A DNA stretch of 64,000 bases from Lacticaseibacillus parakribbianus (GTDB lineage Bacteria > Bacillota > Bacilli > Lactobacillales > Lactobacillaceae): assembly GCF_025490915.1 (NCBI RefSeq), contig NZ_JANQBA010000012.1:1-64000 (forward strand), given 5' to 3'. This document shows positions 1-9,398 of the stretch, in pieces; positions within the stretch are counted from its first letter, which is position 1, and every line of letters starts with the position of its first letter. The position numbers and the translations under genes were made by a program. The notes under the pieces are model-generated. The model was not told the DNA's origin. It did no database searches and was given only the letters and a program-made list of their open reading frames with translations.

Positions 1-763
1 GACGGGCTGCGAATCCCTTGCTGATGTAGGTTGTTGTGTAGTTATAGTTCTGCGGAGCGTTTGTATCGCCACCAGACCAGAGCAGCGCCCATCCATTGAG
101 ACATTCGTTGATGTTCTTCTCCATCGTCAGCGTTGTGGCCGCAGCCATCTTCCACGCCCCAGACCACAACAAATTCCCGGTGTTGTTGATCTGCTGAAGC
201 TTCTCCGAAGTGAGCACCCCGACATATGCCGGACTCGCATCGCTTTCTTTTGAGTACAAGGAGAGCTCGCCCATCGTCAGCGATGCACTTCTCTCCACGC
301 CGAGATCCGACGTAACGCGGTTGAACGCGCCCGAAGGGCCAACCTCAGTGTGAAAGGCTTCGCCAAAACTAGCATCGTCAATCTTGCCATCAATGACCAA
401 GTAGCCGTCGCCTAGGGTGGCCGTGCCCGAACCCGTCGTCGTCAGCTCTGACTGCACTCCGGCGGCATCCACTGACTGCCTTGAGAAGCTGCTGACGAAT
501 TTTGAGCCGTTAAACCGAACGCCGTTGAAGGTCAACCCGTTGAAAGTGGCTGCCGAAATGGCGGAAGCGCTGATAGGCTGTTCAACCCACTTTGTGCCGT
601 CTGACTTGTAGAATTTTGTCGCGATGCCATCACCATCGAGTAACCAGAATTGGCTATTGGCAGGCGCGACCTTGGTCGGCAAGCTGGTTCCGCTCGCGTA
701 TGACGTGATATCGTGACCGTTTCGCACTTTGACAATCGGAATTTCATCCGAAATTAAAACCAT
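1..763 (-). CDS. Baseplate or tail-fibre protein, C-terminus cut by window edge
   Basis: The frame is open from an ATG at 761-763 to the left edge, giving at least 254 codons; the stop is outside the window. The ATG is preceded by AGGAGG (770-775), which overlaps the stop of the upstream tail gene, so the two are translationally close. The protein has an Asp/Gly-rich start, a run of FNG motifs near residues 80-95 (TFNGLTFNGVRFNG) and Trp/Gly-rich stretches near residues 198-240 (LLWSGAWK, ALLWSGGD). Position just after the tail-tip protein is where lactobacillus siphophages keep baseplate or receptor-binding proteins. The family is inferred from position and composition, not from a recognised domain. 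Confidence 0.75.
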   Translation of the reverse strand, partial: MVLISDEIPIVKVRNGHDITSYASGTSLPTKVAPANSQFWLLDGDGIATKFYKSDGTKWVEQPISASAISAATFNGLTFNGVRFNGSKFVSSFSRQSVDAAGVQSELTTTGSGTATLGDGYLVIDGKIDDASFGEAFHTEVGPSGAFNRVTSDLGVERSASLTMGELSLYSKESDASPAYVGVLTSEKLQQINNTGNLLWSGAWKMAAATTLTMEKNINECLNGWALLWSGGDTNAPQNYNYTTTYISKGFAAR

Positions 764-774
764 CCTATCACCTC

Positions 775-3330
775 CTAATAGTCGAAGGACTGGTCAGTGC
801 CAGCCCCAAATCGCAACAGGTCAACATGATGCTTGTCCGTATCGACCAGTACGACGTCCCACAGATCTTCCTCCAGTTTGCCCAGCGGCCGGTCACCTTG
901 GTCTTTCTTTGGACGGCTCACAGAGCAGCCGATGGAGTAGCTGTGGATGCCATCGGTGCCGACGACCATTTTGTCGTTGTGGAAGTGCCCGTGAGCGAGA
1001 AACGCCAGCAGGCCCTTGGCGCCGCCGAAGTCGCAGTCCACCGAAGCCTTGAAGTCGGCGTTGGCCGTATAGCTGCCACTGTACGTGCCGCCAGACACAA
1101 AGGCATCGATGATGCCATCGATCATCTCGTAGTTGTATGGCACGTAGGCCATCGTATTGCTGTAGCGGTAGCCAAAGCCGAAATGCTGATAGATTGCCAC
1201 CGTGGTGCCGGCCGGCGTATCCATAAGCGTCTGCGCCAACCAGGCAATCTGCGCCTGCCGATAGCCGGCGCAGTTGAGGCCTTGGTACTTGATGTAGCCG
1301 TCCGTATCCAAGCCGTCCGGTATGTCTTGCGGGTTGAGCACCAGCACGCGCATTGGCTTGCCTGGAACGTCATAGTAGTAGTAGCCGCCCGTCGAGTTCG
1401 CCGGGTCAGTCACGATGCCAAAAATAGTGCTCGGCCGCGTGGCTACCTCGTACATCTCGCGGTTGGTCAGCATCTGCGCACCCTTGCCGTGTAGACCTTT
1501 GGTGCCTGGTGTCGCCGGCTTGTAGTTGCGGATAACCTTGCTGATGCTGTTCGTGCGCGTGTCACCCCAGCAGTTGTTATCGTGGTTGCCCCAGCTCACA
1601 AAGTACGGGCACTTGGCAAGGCCGAGGTTAGACACGATTTCGCGAAAGTTTGACAGCGCGATGTCCTTCGACGCCGTGCCGCCGTCGTGCGTGTCACCGT
1701 TGTGGACGATGTAGTCTAGGTCGATGAGCTGGCTCAACTCGGCCACGTTTTTGACATGACCGGCCGAGCGGCTGTAATTTTCGAGGTCGTCGCGCGCAAT
1801 GGTGTCGGTCGCGTAGTGCGTGTCGCTGATGTGGACGGATGTCACTGTATCAGCAGTCTGCAAGCGTAGCGCTTTGCGCGCCACGGCTTTGAGCCCGTCG
1901 ATAAAGTAGATGGCCTGTACCAGCGGCTTTTTGATGAGCATCACCGCACACCGGACTTGGCCGGACTCGACAACGTCCGTGTCGGCCACGGTGACGGCCA
2001 GCTTATCAGCGTTAGCAGCCTCCCACGCCGCGTCGTGCGCCCCGCTTTTATCCACCTTGTACCAGATCAGGTCGCCAGGCGTGAGCGTGCTCGTGATGTC
2101 CTCGCCGTCGCGAAACAGCGTCGCCGTGACCGTGGTGGTCCTGGCGATGCCGTCCACAAAGCCGGAGCCGTTGTCCGTGCTCAGCTTGAGCACGTAGACG
2201 GCTGTATCCTCGACCTGCTGTTGCTTGGCTAGCAGATCGCTGCTGATACGACTGGCAAGTTGGGTGGCGTTGGTGATGGTGATGGTATTTTGTGTCTGAT
2301 CGTCTGGATGCAGCTCCATGCTGGCAACGCGCGCTTTGAGCCGCAGTGCGGGATTGTAGTCCTCGTCGACAAAGGTCAGCGAGTCGCCGACCGCGAAGTC
2401 GCCGTCTTGAAAGACAAGCTCGACCTCGGCGCTAAAGCTCGGCTCGTTGCTTGATTGCAGCACCTTGAGCAGCTCCGTGTAGCAGTCCATCGGGTTCGAC
2501 GCTGTGGAAGTCGCCGACTTCGTGATGAAGCCAGAGAAGCGTTCCTCGCTCGTGTTGCCACGCCCGTACTGCGCATTGGCCACGCGGTCGTAGATGATGG
2601 ACTCGCCCATACGGGTGAAGTATCGGCCGTCGCCAGTGCTCAGGTCGTCGAAGCCGCTGTTGCTGTCCTCGATGGCCGTGATGATGTTGTCGGTGCTGAC
2701 CGACGTGCGCATGGTCGTCACGTCGCGGCCGCTGTAAAAGATGCGGTCGGTCTTGTCGGCACCGATGCGGTGGAAGATGTTGACCAGCTTGCGTTTGATG
2801 CGTAGGTTTTGGAAGTCGAGCGAAAAGCTCATCTCGCAGTCGAAGGCCGTGCAGATGCGCTGCAGGCGAGCCAGTGGCGTCTCATCGCTGGACGTGTCGA
2901 CCAGTGCCTTGATGTCGTGGCCCAACTCGTTGACCCCGATGGCCCACCCGCTGTCGTACAACTCACGCTGCACGTAGTACTCCAAGTACTGCGGCGCGTT
3001 CGAGGCAAAGACCGACGCGGAGCCGTTGTTTAGCTCCATGCCCAGGTCTTTGGCCGTGATAGGCCGCCCGGTCTCATCCTCGCCGTCAGTTGACACCACA
3101 GACACACATACGTCCTGGCCGGCGCCGTCTTGCCACACGAGGAATACGCCTGGCACGACGAGCGCGCTCTCTGGTGTGTCCTTGGAGACTGTGGCCTCTA
3201 AAATAGTCAGCAGCGTGCCGCTGTCCAGGCCAGGAGTAATCTTGAGGTCCTGCAGGATCACACCGGCGCTTGCGGTCGTGTCGATGGTGGTGAGTGCGTT
3301 GTAATTTCTGTCGATGACATGAATGATCAC
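775..3330 (-). CDS. Tail-tip protein with C-terminal metallophosphoesterase domain
   Basis: An 851-residue protein directly after Dit, the place of the Tal / tail endopeptidase (hub) protein. Roughly the first 370 residues look like the prophage tail-hub family. The C-terminal half, from about residue 495, carries the full calcineurin-like phosphoesterase set: DTH (about 504), NGDTH (about 544), GNHD (about 581), a histidine in YQHFG (about 714) and GHFH (about 780). All expected metal ligands are present, so the domain is probably active. Substrate is not visible; a cell-wall phosphodiester such as teichoic acid would suit a tail-tip enzyme, but this is inference. The start overlaps the Dit stop by 4 nt (ATGA), implying coupled translation. 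Confidence 0.87.
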   Translation of the reverse strand: MIIHVIDRNYNALTTIDTTASAGVILQDLKITPGLDSGTLLTILEATVSKDTPESALVVPGVFLVWQDGAGQDVCVSVVSTDGEDETGRPITAKDLGMELNNGSASVFASNAPQYLEYYVQRELYDSGWAIGVNELGHDIKALVDTSSDETPLARLQRICTAFDCEMSFSLDFQNLRIKRKLVNIFHRIGADKTDRIFYSGRDVTTMRTSVSTDNIITAIEDSNSGFDDLSTGDGRYFTRMGESIIYDRVANAQYGRGNTSEERFSGFITKSATSTASNPMDCYTELLKVLQSSNEPSFSAEVELVFQDGDFAVGDSLTFVDEDYNPALRLKARVASMELHPDDQTQNTITITNATQLASRISSDLLAKQQQVEDTAVYVLKLSTDNGSGFVDGIARTTTVTATLFRDGEDITSTLTPGDLIWYKVDKSGAHDAAWEAANADKLAVTVADTDVVESGQVRCAVMLIKKPLVQAIYFIDGLKAVARKALRLQTADTVTSVHISDTHYATDTIARDDLENYSRSAGHVKNVAELSQLIDLDYIVHNGDTHDGGTASKDIALSNFREIVSNLGLAKCPYFVSWGNHDNNCWGDTRTNSISKVIRNYKPATPGTKGLHGKGAQMLTNREMYEVATRPSTIFGIVTDPANSTGGYYYYDVPGKPMRVLVLNPQDIPDGLDTDGYIKYQGLNCAGYRQAQIAWLAQTLMDTPAGTTVAIYQHFGFGYRYSNTMAYVPYNYEMIDGIIDAFVSGGTYSGSYTANADFKASVDCDFGGAKGLLAFLAHGHFHNDKMVVGTDGIHSYSIGCSVSRPKKDQGDRPLGKLEEDLWDVVLVDTDKHHVDLLRFGAGTDQSFDY

Positions 3331-4817
3331 AAGAATTTCTCCCTTTCTGTTAATGTGCCGGTGAAGGTGCCATCAGACATCGCGTAGATGGTGGTGTCAC
3401 CCTTGCCGACCTTGAACATCTGGCTGGAGCCCAGCACGCGATAAGAATCATTTCTGACCCCGTTGATGTAGACCTGGTTGGTCTCGCCATCGACGTGCAG
3501 CTCGTCACCGCTGCTAAAGGTCAGCGGGATAAGCGTGTCGTCTTCCGTGTTGATTTTTGTTACTTTGACGTGGGCAAACTCGATTTGCATTGACGGGAAG
3601 TCCCGCCACTGCGCGCCGTATAACGCAATCTGCGCCGTTGGAAGCATCGCCACCGTGTTGTTTACTCGGCTGAGCGTCGGACTCCCCCAGGTCTCGCGTC
3701 CAGTCTTGCCATTGAGCCGTGCCAGGCGGAAGGTGAAGTTATTGCCAACCTTTTTGATAATGGCAGTGCCGTAAAAGCCGCCGCCATCCTTGAGCACCTT
3801 GGCCGGCAGTGCGGTCGTGTTGACCCGCTCGTCACCAACAAAGAAGCTGTACGTGACCGCGTTGGCGGTCTGCACGTTGTCCTTGAGCTCAAACCCCGCG
3901 ACAAAATTACCATCAGCATCGACCAGGTTGCCCTCGAGCAGGCCTTGGCACTTTGCTCCAGTTTTCGACGGCTTGAAGGTTATGAAGAACACGACCTCCA
4001 CGTTATCGGCGGCCTCGGTCAGCTCCCTATTGAGTGTTGGCCCATGCCAATATCCAGCCTCCGTGTCATGCGCAAAGGTGCCATAGCTAGCCACATTGAC
4101 CAGCTTGCTCTGCCACGACAGGGTGCCATCGGCCTTCGACGTGTGATCGCCATCGTCGGCGCGCCAGCGTATCTTGCCTGCGTTGACCGCCCACAGCGCT
4201 TTGGAGGAGGGCTCCATATAGTCGCTGATGAGTACCTTAGATGCCACGAAGTCGCTATCGTCCGAGTCTGCCTCAGGCGTCCCAAACTGCAGAATGTTGT
4301 CCTCGCTCGCAAAGCCGATTGCATTGGCGTCGGACTCGAATGTGATGTCAATGTCCAGCGGTGTTGCTGTGGTGCCATCGTTGGTGACTGTCACTGACCC
4401 TTCTGCTCCGATCGGAAAGCTACGAGGCGTGACTGAGTGTGCGACAGCGTCCGGGACCAGGAAGGTGATCGTGACGACGTTGTTTTGCACGTCCTCCGTC
4501 AATCCGGTTTGTCCGTCGACAATCGCGTCGTAGTACACGTTTGGCTCATCACCGAACACGAGCTGCTCCGTGCCATCGCTGGCGAGCGCATCAGCTAGCT
4601 CACGCCGCGCCGGGGCGAATAAAATCAAAGCCGCGACAGTAATGGTACCTGCCGCGGCCGTTGTGTACTGGAGTCTTTCCCCATCTGCTTGACCCATCTT
4701 GATTAGCTGAGTGGTCCTATTTTGACCGATATTCCGGACAACCGACTTAACGCCGTCGATCCACTGCATCAGGTCAACGCCGCCAAAGGTCAGCTTGTAT
4801 CCTGTTTTAAGCACCAT
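3327..4817 (-). CDS. Distal tail protein (Dit), evolved form with inserted domain
   Basis: A 496-residue protein between tape measure and Tal. The first about 165 residues and the last about 60 (GDELHVDGETNQVYING) fit the two ends of a siphophage Dit, which normally totals about 250 residues. The middle, roughly residues 170-435, is an extra beta-rich segment (VEVVFFITFKPSKTG, MQIEFAHVKVTKI) resembling the carbohydrate-binding insertions of evolved Dit proteins known in Lactobacillus casei phages such as J-1 and PL-1. It would form the hub ring and probably bind a cell-wall polysaccharide. Start codon and tape-measure stop overlap by one base (TGATG). Confidence 0.85.
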   Translation of the reverse strand: MVLKTGYKLTFGGVDLMQWIDGVKSVVRNIGQNRTTQLIKMGQADGERLQYTTAAAGTITVAALILFAPARRELADALASDGTEQLVFGDEPNVYYDAIVDGQTGLTEDVQNNVVTITFLVPDAVAHSVTPRSFPIGAEGSVTVTNDGTTATPLDIDITFESDANAIGFASEDNILQFGTPEADSDDSDFVASKVLISDYMEPSSKALWAVNAGKIRWRADDGDHTSKADGTLSWQSKLVNVASYGTFAHDTEAGYWHGPTLNRELTEAADNVEVVFFITFKPSKTGAKCQGLLEGNLVDADGNFVAGFELKDNVQTANAVTYSFFVGDERVNTTALPAKVLKDGGGFYGTAIIKKVGNNFTFRLARLNGKTGRETWGSPTLSRVNNTVAMLPTAQIALYGAQWRDFPSMQIEFAHVKVTKINTEDDTLIPLTFSSGDELHVDGETNQVYINGVRNDSYRVLGSSQMFKVGKGDTTIYAMSDGTFTGTLTEREKFL

Positions 4818-7800
4818 CAGTCACGTATCCCCTTTCTGCCGTTTTCGATATGCTGCTGTCTTGCCATCTCTACCTTGAGCACTGGCGCCATCTCTTTGGC
4901 CATCTGGCGTTTATCCAGATATGCGTTGAAATGGGCCTCGATGGTCTCGGTAATACCATTGCTGACCAACGTGGTCATCAGCTCGATGAGTTGGTCGAGC
5001 TGTGCGCTCACGCCACTCCCGCCGCTCTCGCCAATGCCGTCACGTGCCGCCATAGCAGCGGCCGTCTTGCCGAGCATCTCATAACCTCGAGACCGTTTAA
5101 CCGCAGACAGCGGCACAGCAGCTTCTACGCCAGCCTCGCCGAAGATGCTCGGTGTGCTGGCAAAGCCGCCGTTGGCGTAGCCCAGTGGGCCACTGACGCG
5201 GGCGAACATTGACGGGCCGGAGCCGTACCGCGACTTGGCGTAGTGGATTCCGGCCAGCAGGTCGTCGTAGCCGTTCTGGATGTTACCGTGGCCCGGGAAC
5301 TTGTACGCGTTGAAGGTCGGCATGATGGTCTGGACAAGCCCCATCGAAGGCACGCCCGCCTTGGCGTTGCTATCCCACAAGTTGATGGCGTGTGGATTGC
5401 CGCCGGACTCACGCTGGATGACACGCAGCCAGGCGCTGACTTGGCTTGCTGTAGCGTCGAAGCCGTTGGCCTTCAAGGCCTTGATGACACTTGGCTTCCA
5501 CCGTGTGACACCAGAGCCTGTCGGGTTTGCCGGGGATAGCATGTCCTCGACCGCCTTAAGCTTTGACTTCATCCAGGAGCTGACGCCACTTGCCATCTTG
5601 CTGACGACACCCTTGCCCAGTTCTGTGTAGGTGCTGGTTATTGCAGTCAGGCCACTGGTGTACTTGGCGAGCAGATTCTCGACATTCTTGATTGGATGCG
5701 CCAGCCAGTCGGTCACAGCTTCGAGCTTGTCGCCCACACCGTTGAAGAAGCTACCAATAGCGCCGACCCAACCGCCCTTGGCGTAGTGCTCAATGCCTGC
5801 CGCGGACATGAGGCTCTTGGTCTCGCGGCCGTTGTAGACGCGCGTGCCTTCAGGGAGCGCAGTGACCGCGTTGCGGCCATGCAGCATCCCCATTGCTCCG
5901 TTTGGAAGCTGAAAGAGTTCCTTCCAGTCCGGGCCTGGGCCGTCGTTGACCATGACCATGTGCATCTTGCCGACGATGCCGCCTTGGGCGAGCTTTTGAA
6001 TCTTGCCTAAGGCGTTCTTTCCAGTGAACTTGCGCCACAGCCAGTTGATGCCGCCGATAGCGCCGTTGACGATGCCGATCAGGGAGTTCATGCCCTTCTT
6101 GGCGTCAATTGCGATACCGGAGAAGATGGAGCTGAAGAAGGTGCTGATGCCATTCCAGGTGGACTTCCAGCCCTTGGAGAACTTAGTGCTCCAGCGACTG
6201 CGCCAGGACTCGACCTTGTCGCCCCAGTCGGACGCCTTGCTCTTAGCAGAGTCGAGGTAGTCGGACATGCTGCCCTTGAAGTACTTCCAACCCGACTTCC
6301 AGTTTTTCCCGAAGTTGGTCTTCCACTTGCTCCACCAGGTCGAGACGTTCTCGCCCCAGTCACTGACGCTTGTCTTGGCCTTCTTCAGGTTATCCTTGGT
6401 GCCGTCGGCGAAGCTCTTCCAACCGTTTTTCCAGTTCTTGCCGAAGCCCTTCTTCCACTTGCTCCACCACTTGGCGGTGCTGTCACCCCAGTCGGATGCG
6501 GACTCTTTGACTCCATCGAAGTTGTCAGATGCGGTCTTTTTGAAGGACTTCCACTTCTTTGACCAGGATTTGTCCTGGGCCTTACCCCACTTCGAGATTT
6601 TGGACTTCACGCCATCCAACTGTTTGCCGATGGCCTCGTTGAGGCCCATGGTGCGGGCGTCCTTCTCGAATCCGCCAAGCCACTTGCCGAAGGACTTCTT
6701 GGTCGACTTAAAGGTCTTATCGAGCCCGGTCTTCACATCGTCGAATTTATCGGTGATGTTGGTCTTGACCTTGTTAACGCCGGCTTTGGCATCTTTACTG
6801 GTCTTGTCTAGCCATGACTTGGTTCCTTTGCGCACGCCGCTCCAAAAGTCGTCCCAAGCCTTTTGCTGCTTCTTGTTGGCGGCCTTCTGCTTCTTCTCCA
6901 TTTTGGCTTGTGCCTTCTGGTTTTCCTTCTGGATCTTATCCCACCATTTTTTGATGCCGCTGACACCCTTGTGCGCGTCATAGCCGAGCTTGCCGAGCCA
7001 GTCATCGGGCTTCTTGCCCTTGACTTTATCCCAGCCACTCATGAAGCCCTTAGCGGCGGTGCCGCCCCGCTTGCCGGCTACACCGCCAATTGCTGCGCCG
7101 AGCGCCGCGCCCATCGGGCCGCCGAAGGCCAGACCAATGCCGCCGCCCAGTGCCTTGCCGATGCCGGATCCGGCATCCTGGTACTTGGCCTTGCTGTCCG
7201 TGTCCGTGAAGGCCTTATAGATGTCCAAACCCGCGTCAATGCCGACACCTACGCCAGCGGCGCCCGTGGCAACCTTCCCGAGCTTAGTCATCTGCGACCA
7301 GCCACCAGCGCCCTTGACAGTGCTGAGGGCGCCACCAAAGGAATTGCCAGACAGTGCATTGCTAGTGACGTTCTTGATGGTGCTACCGACGCCAGTGGCG
7401 AGTTTACTACCAGCGATGGCCTTGAGGGTCGAGTACACGCCTTTCAGCGCCTTGCCGAAGGTGAGCACCTTGCTGGTCATCCAGAGACCGGCGAGCACAC
7501 CGCCGAAGGCCTTGACGCCGTCGCGGTGCTTCACCATCCAGTCGAGGATGGCGTGGATCTCTTGGAGCGGGTCCTTGGCCTTCTTGCCGTTCTTGCCCGT
7601 GACGCCGAGCAGGTCGCCAACGGTCTTGAGCGTGCTCTTGAAGACATCCCAAGCGCCGCCCGTGATGAGCTTTACGATTTGCCAAGTGTCGCCGGCGATG
7701 CCCTTGATGTCCTTGGCGTGCTTGGCCAGGTAGTCGAAGGTGCCGGAGATGGTCTTCTGCAGACCCTCCAGACCGCGGTTGAGATAGGACACCAGGCTTG

Positions 7801-9394
7801 CGCTGCTATCCTTGCCGCCGCCGAATGCGTTGATGGCCTTGGTAAGGCCAGCGGAGAAGGTCTTGCCGATGCTGGTGAACTTGGCCTTGGTCTTGGACGA
7901 AGCCACCCAGTCTGACATGGTGCCGATGAGTGGGTTCGCCGCGGTGGTCAGCGGAGTGCTGATGGCGGACAGGAGCACAGGCATCTGCGACTTGACCGTG
8001 CGGATCATACCAGGAATGGTGTGCCCGAAGTTCTCGGTCGCTGATCCGTACTGCTTAGCGGTGTCTTTGAGGACCTTCTCCATCGTGTCGGATGAGATCT
8101 TGCCCTGAGACATTAGGTCGTTCATTTGCTGCATCGACAGCTTGTGGTTACCAGTAATTTGCCGTTCGGTCTTGAGCAGGTTCGTGCGCAGGACCGGGAA
8201 GGTGTTGACGAAGGACATCATGTCCTGCGCGCCGACCTTACCATTGGCCATCATCTGCGCGAACTGAGTGCCGAAGTTCTCGACTGCCGCGTCGCTGGCG
8301 CCGAAGGCGTCTTGCAGCGTGAGGACGGACTTGGTCAGCGCCTTGGTAGTGTCAGCGTTCTTGGAGATGGCGTAGAACTTCTGGTTCATGCCATCGACCA
8401 TGTCCGTCGCATTGTTGGCCGCAATGGCCATGCTGTTGGTCATGTCGGCCATGTCCTGGCCTGACTTGGCGTTGCCCGTCAGCGTCGTCCAGGTTGCATT
8501 CATGGTCTGCTGAGCGAGACTGTACTCTTTGGCCGAGTCGACCGCGGAGCCAATCCAGCTGCTCAGGTGGCCCCAAACGTTCTGAACGGCGCTAGACAGG
8601 ATGTTGGCGGAGAACACGTTCTTGAAGATGCTCTGGGTTTTTTCAGCCTTTTCGTTGACGCCGCCGATGGCCGTCTTGAGCCGTGTGAAGATGCCGGGGT
8701 TGGCCTTCTTCATGGCGTCGTCGAGCTGGTTCATTCGGTTCTTGGCCTCGGCCATCTTGGTCGCGGTTTCGTTGACACGGATAGACTGCTTGGCGTACGC
8801 CTCGGAGGTCTTGCCGCTGGCAGCCTCAATCTTCTTGAGCTCCGTCGCCTGCGCGCGGTAGATGGTCGACATCTTGTCGTACTGCTTGCCCAAGTTCTCG
8901 GCCTCAGCGCGGTTGGCTTGCGTCTGCTTGCCCTCCGCCTTGAGCCGCTCGACGTAGGCCTTGGATGTGTTGCCGATACGCTCCAGTTCCTTTTGGGCCT
9001 CAGCCACGCCGGACTTGTAGTAGTCCAGCGAGTCCTTGGCTCGGCCCTGTTGAGCGGTCATGGACTGCAGCTTCGTCGTAGCGCCGACAATCTGTTTCTC
9101 CATCTTGGCGAAGTCCTCGCCGCCTTTGGTCGTGCTAGTATCAAGCTTGCTCTGCTCAGCGCGCAGCTGAGCGATGTATTCCTTCTGGTGCTTGACGGAA
9201 GCAGAGAGGCCCTCGTACTTGGCCTTGGCCGCGCCCAGCTTATCACCGGCTGAGGCGAGTTCGGTCGACTGGGCCTTCCACTCGCCAGTCAGCGCGCTGA
9301 CTTCTGTTTTGAGTTGACGCAGCGTCTTGACGGACTGGTCGCCGTCCAAGCTGATGCGCGTATTGAAAGTGCCTGCTGGGATTTTCCCTGCCAT
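4817..9394 (-). CDS. Tape measure protein with lytic transglycosylase domain
   Basis: 1525 residues, the longest phage gene here, after the frameshifted chaperones as expected. The N-terminal 250 residues are coiled-coil rich; residues about 260-520 hold the tape-measure N-terminal domain; about 650-800 is Gly/Ala-rich and probably membrane active (GGGIGLAFGGPMGAALGAAIGG region). Residues about 880-1080 contain Lys/Trp-rich tandem repeats of about 44 residues built on SDWGxxxxxWWSKWKxxFGKNW. Residues about 1300-1410 hold a transglycosylase-like domain with the catalytic Glu in VIQRESGG (about 1327). The start is the ATG behind GGAGGT at 9401-9406. It sets tail length and likely locally degrades peptidoglycan at DNA entry. 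Confidence 0.93.
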   Translation of the reverse strand: MAGKIPAGTFNTRISLDGDQSVKTLRQLKTEVSALTGEWKAQSTELASAGDKLGAAKAKYEGLSASVKHQKEYIAQLRAEQSKLDTSTTKGGEDFAKMEKQIVGATTKLQSMTAQQGRAKDSLDYYKSGVAEAQKELERIGNTSKAYVERLKAEGKQTQANRAEAENLGKQYDKMSTIYRAQATELKKIEAASGKTSEAYAKQSIRVNETATKMAEAKNRMNQLDDAMKKANPGIFTRLKTAIGGVNEKAEKTQSIFKNVFSANILSSAVQNVWGHLSSWIGSAVDSAKEYSLAQQTMNATWTTLTGNAKSGQDMADMTNSMAIAANNATDMVDGMNQKFYAISKNADTTKALTKSVLTLQDAFGASDAAVENFGTQFAQMMANGKVGAQDMMSFVNTFPVLRTNLLKTERQITGNHKLSMQQMNDLMSQGKISSDTMEKVLKDTAKQYGSATENFGHTIPGMIRTVKSQMPVLLSAISTPLTTAANPLIGTMSDWVASSKTKAKFTSIGKTFSAGLTKAINAFGGGKDSSASLVSYLNRGLEGLQKTISGTFDYLAKHAKDIKGIAGDTWQIVKLITGGAWDVFKSTLKTVGDLLGVTGKNGKKAKDPLQEIHAILDWMVKHRDGVKAFGGVLAGLWMTSKVLTFGKALKGVYSTLKAIAGSKLATGVGSTIKNVTSNALSGNSFGGALSTVKGAGGWSQMTKLGKVATGAAGVGVGIDAGLDIYKAFTDTDSKAKYQDAGSGIGKALGGGIGLAFGGPMGAALGAAIGGVAGKRGGTAAKGFMSGWDKVKGKKPDDWLGKLGYDAHKGVSGIKKWWDKIQKENQKAQAKMEKKQKAANKKQQKAWDDFWSGVRKGTKSWLDKTSKDAKAGVNKVKTNITDKFDDVKTGLDKTFKSTKKSFGKWLGGFEKDARTMGLNEAIGKQLDGVKSKISKWGKAQDKSWSKKWKSFKKTASDNFDGVKESASDWGDSTAKWWSKWKKGFGKNWKNGWKSFADGTKDNLKKAKTSVSDWGENVSTWWSKWKTNFGKNWKSGWKYFKGSMSDYLDSAKSKASDWGDKVESWRSRWSTKFSKGWKSTWNGISTFFSSIFSGIAIDAKKGMNSLIGIVNGAIGGINWLWRKFTGKNALGKIQKLAQGGIVGKMHMVMVNDGPGPDWKELFQLPNGAMGMLHGRNAVTALPEGTRVYNGRETKSLMSAAGIEHYAKGGWVGAIGSFFNGVGDKLEAVTDWLAHPIKNVENLLAKYTSGLTAITSTYTELGKGVVSKMASGVSSWMKSKLKAVEDMLSPANPTGSGVTRWKPSVIKALKANGFDATASQVSAWLRVIQRESGGNPHAINLWDSNAKAGVPSMGLVQTIMPTFNAYKFPGHGNIQNGYDDLLAGIHYAKSRYGSGPSMFARVSGPLGYANGGFASTPSIFGEAGVEAAVPLSAVKRSRGYEMLGKTAAAMAARDGIGESGGSGVSAQLDQLIELMTTLVSNGITETIEAHFNAYLDKRQMAKEMAPVLKVEMARQQHIENGRKGIRD

Positions 9395-9398
9395 TAGC

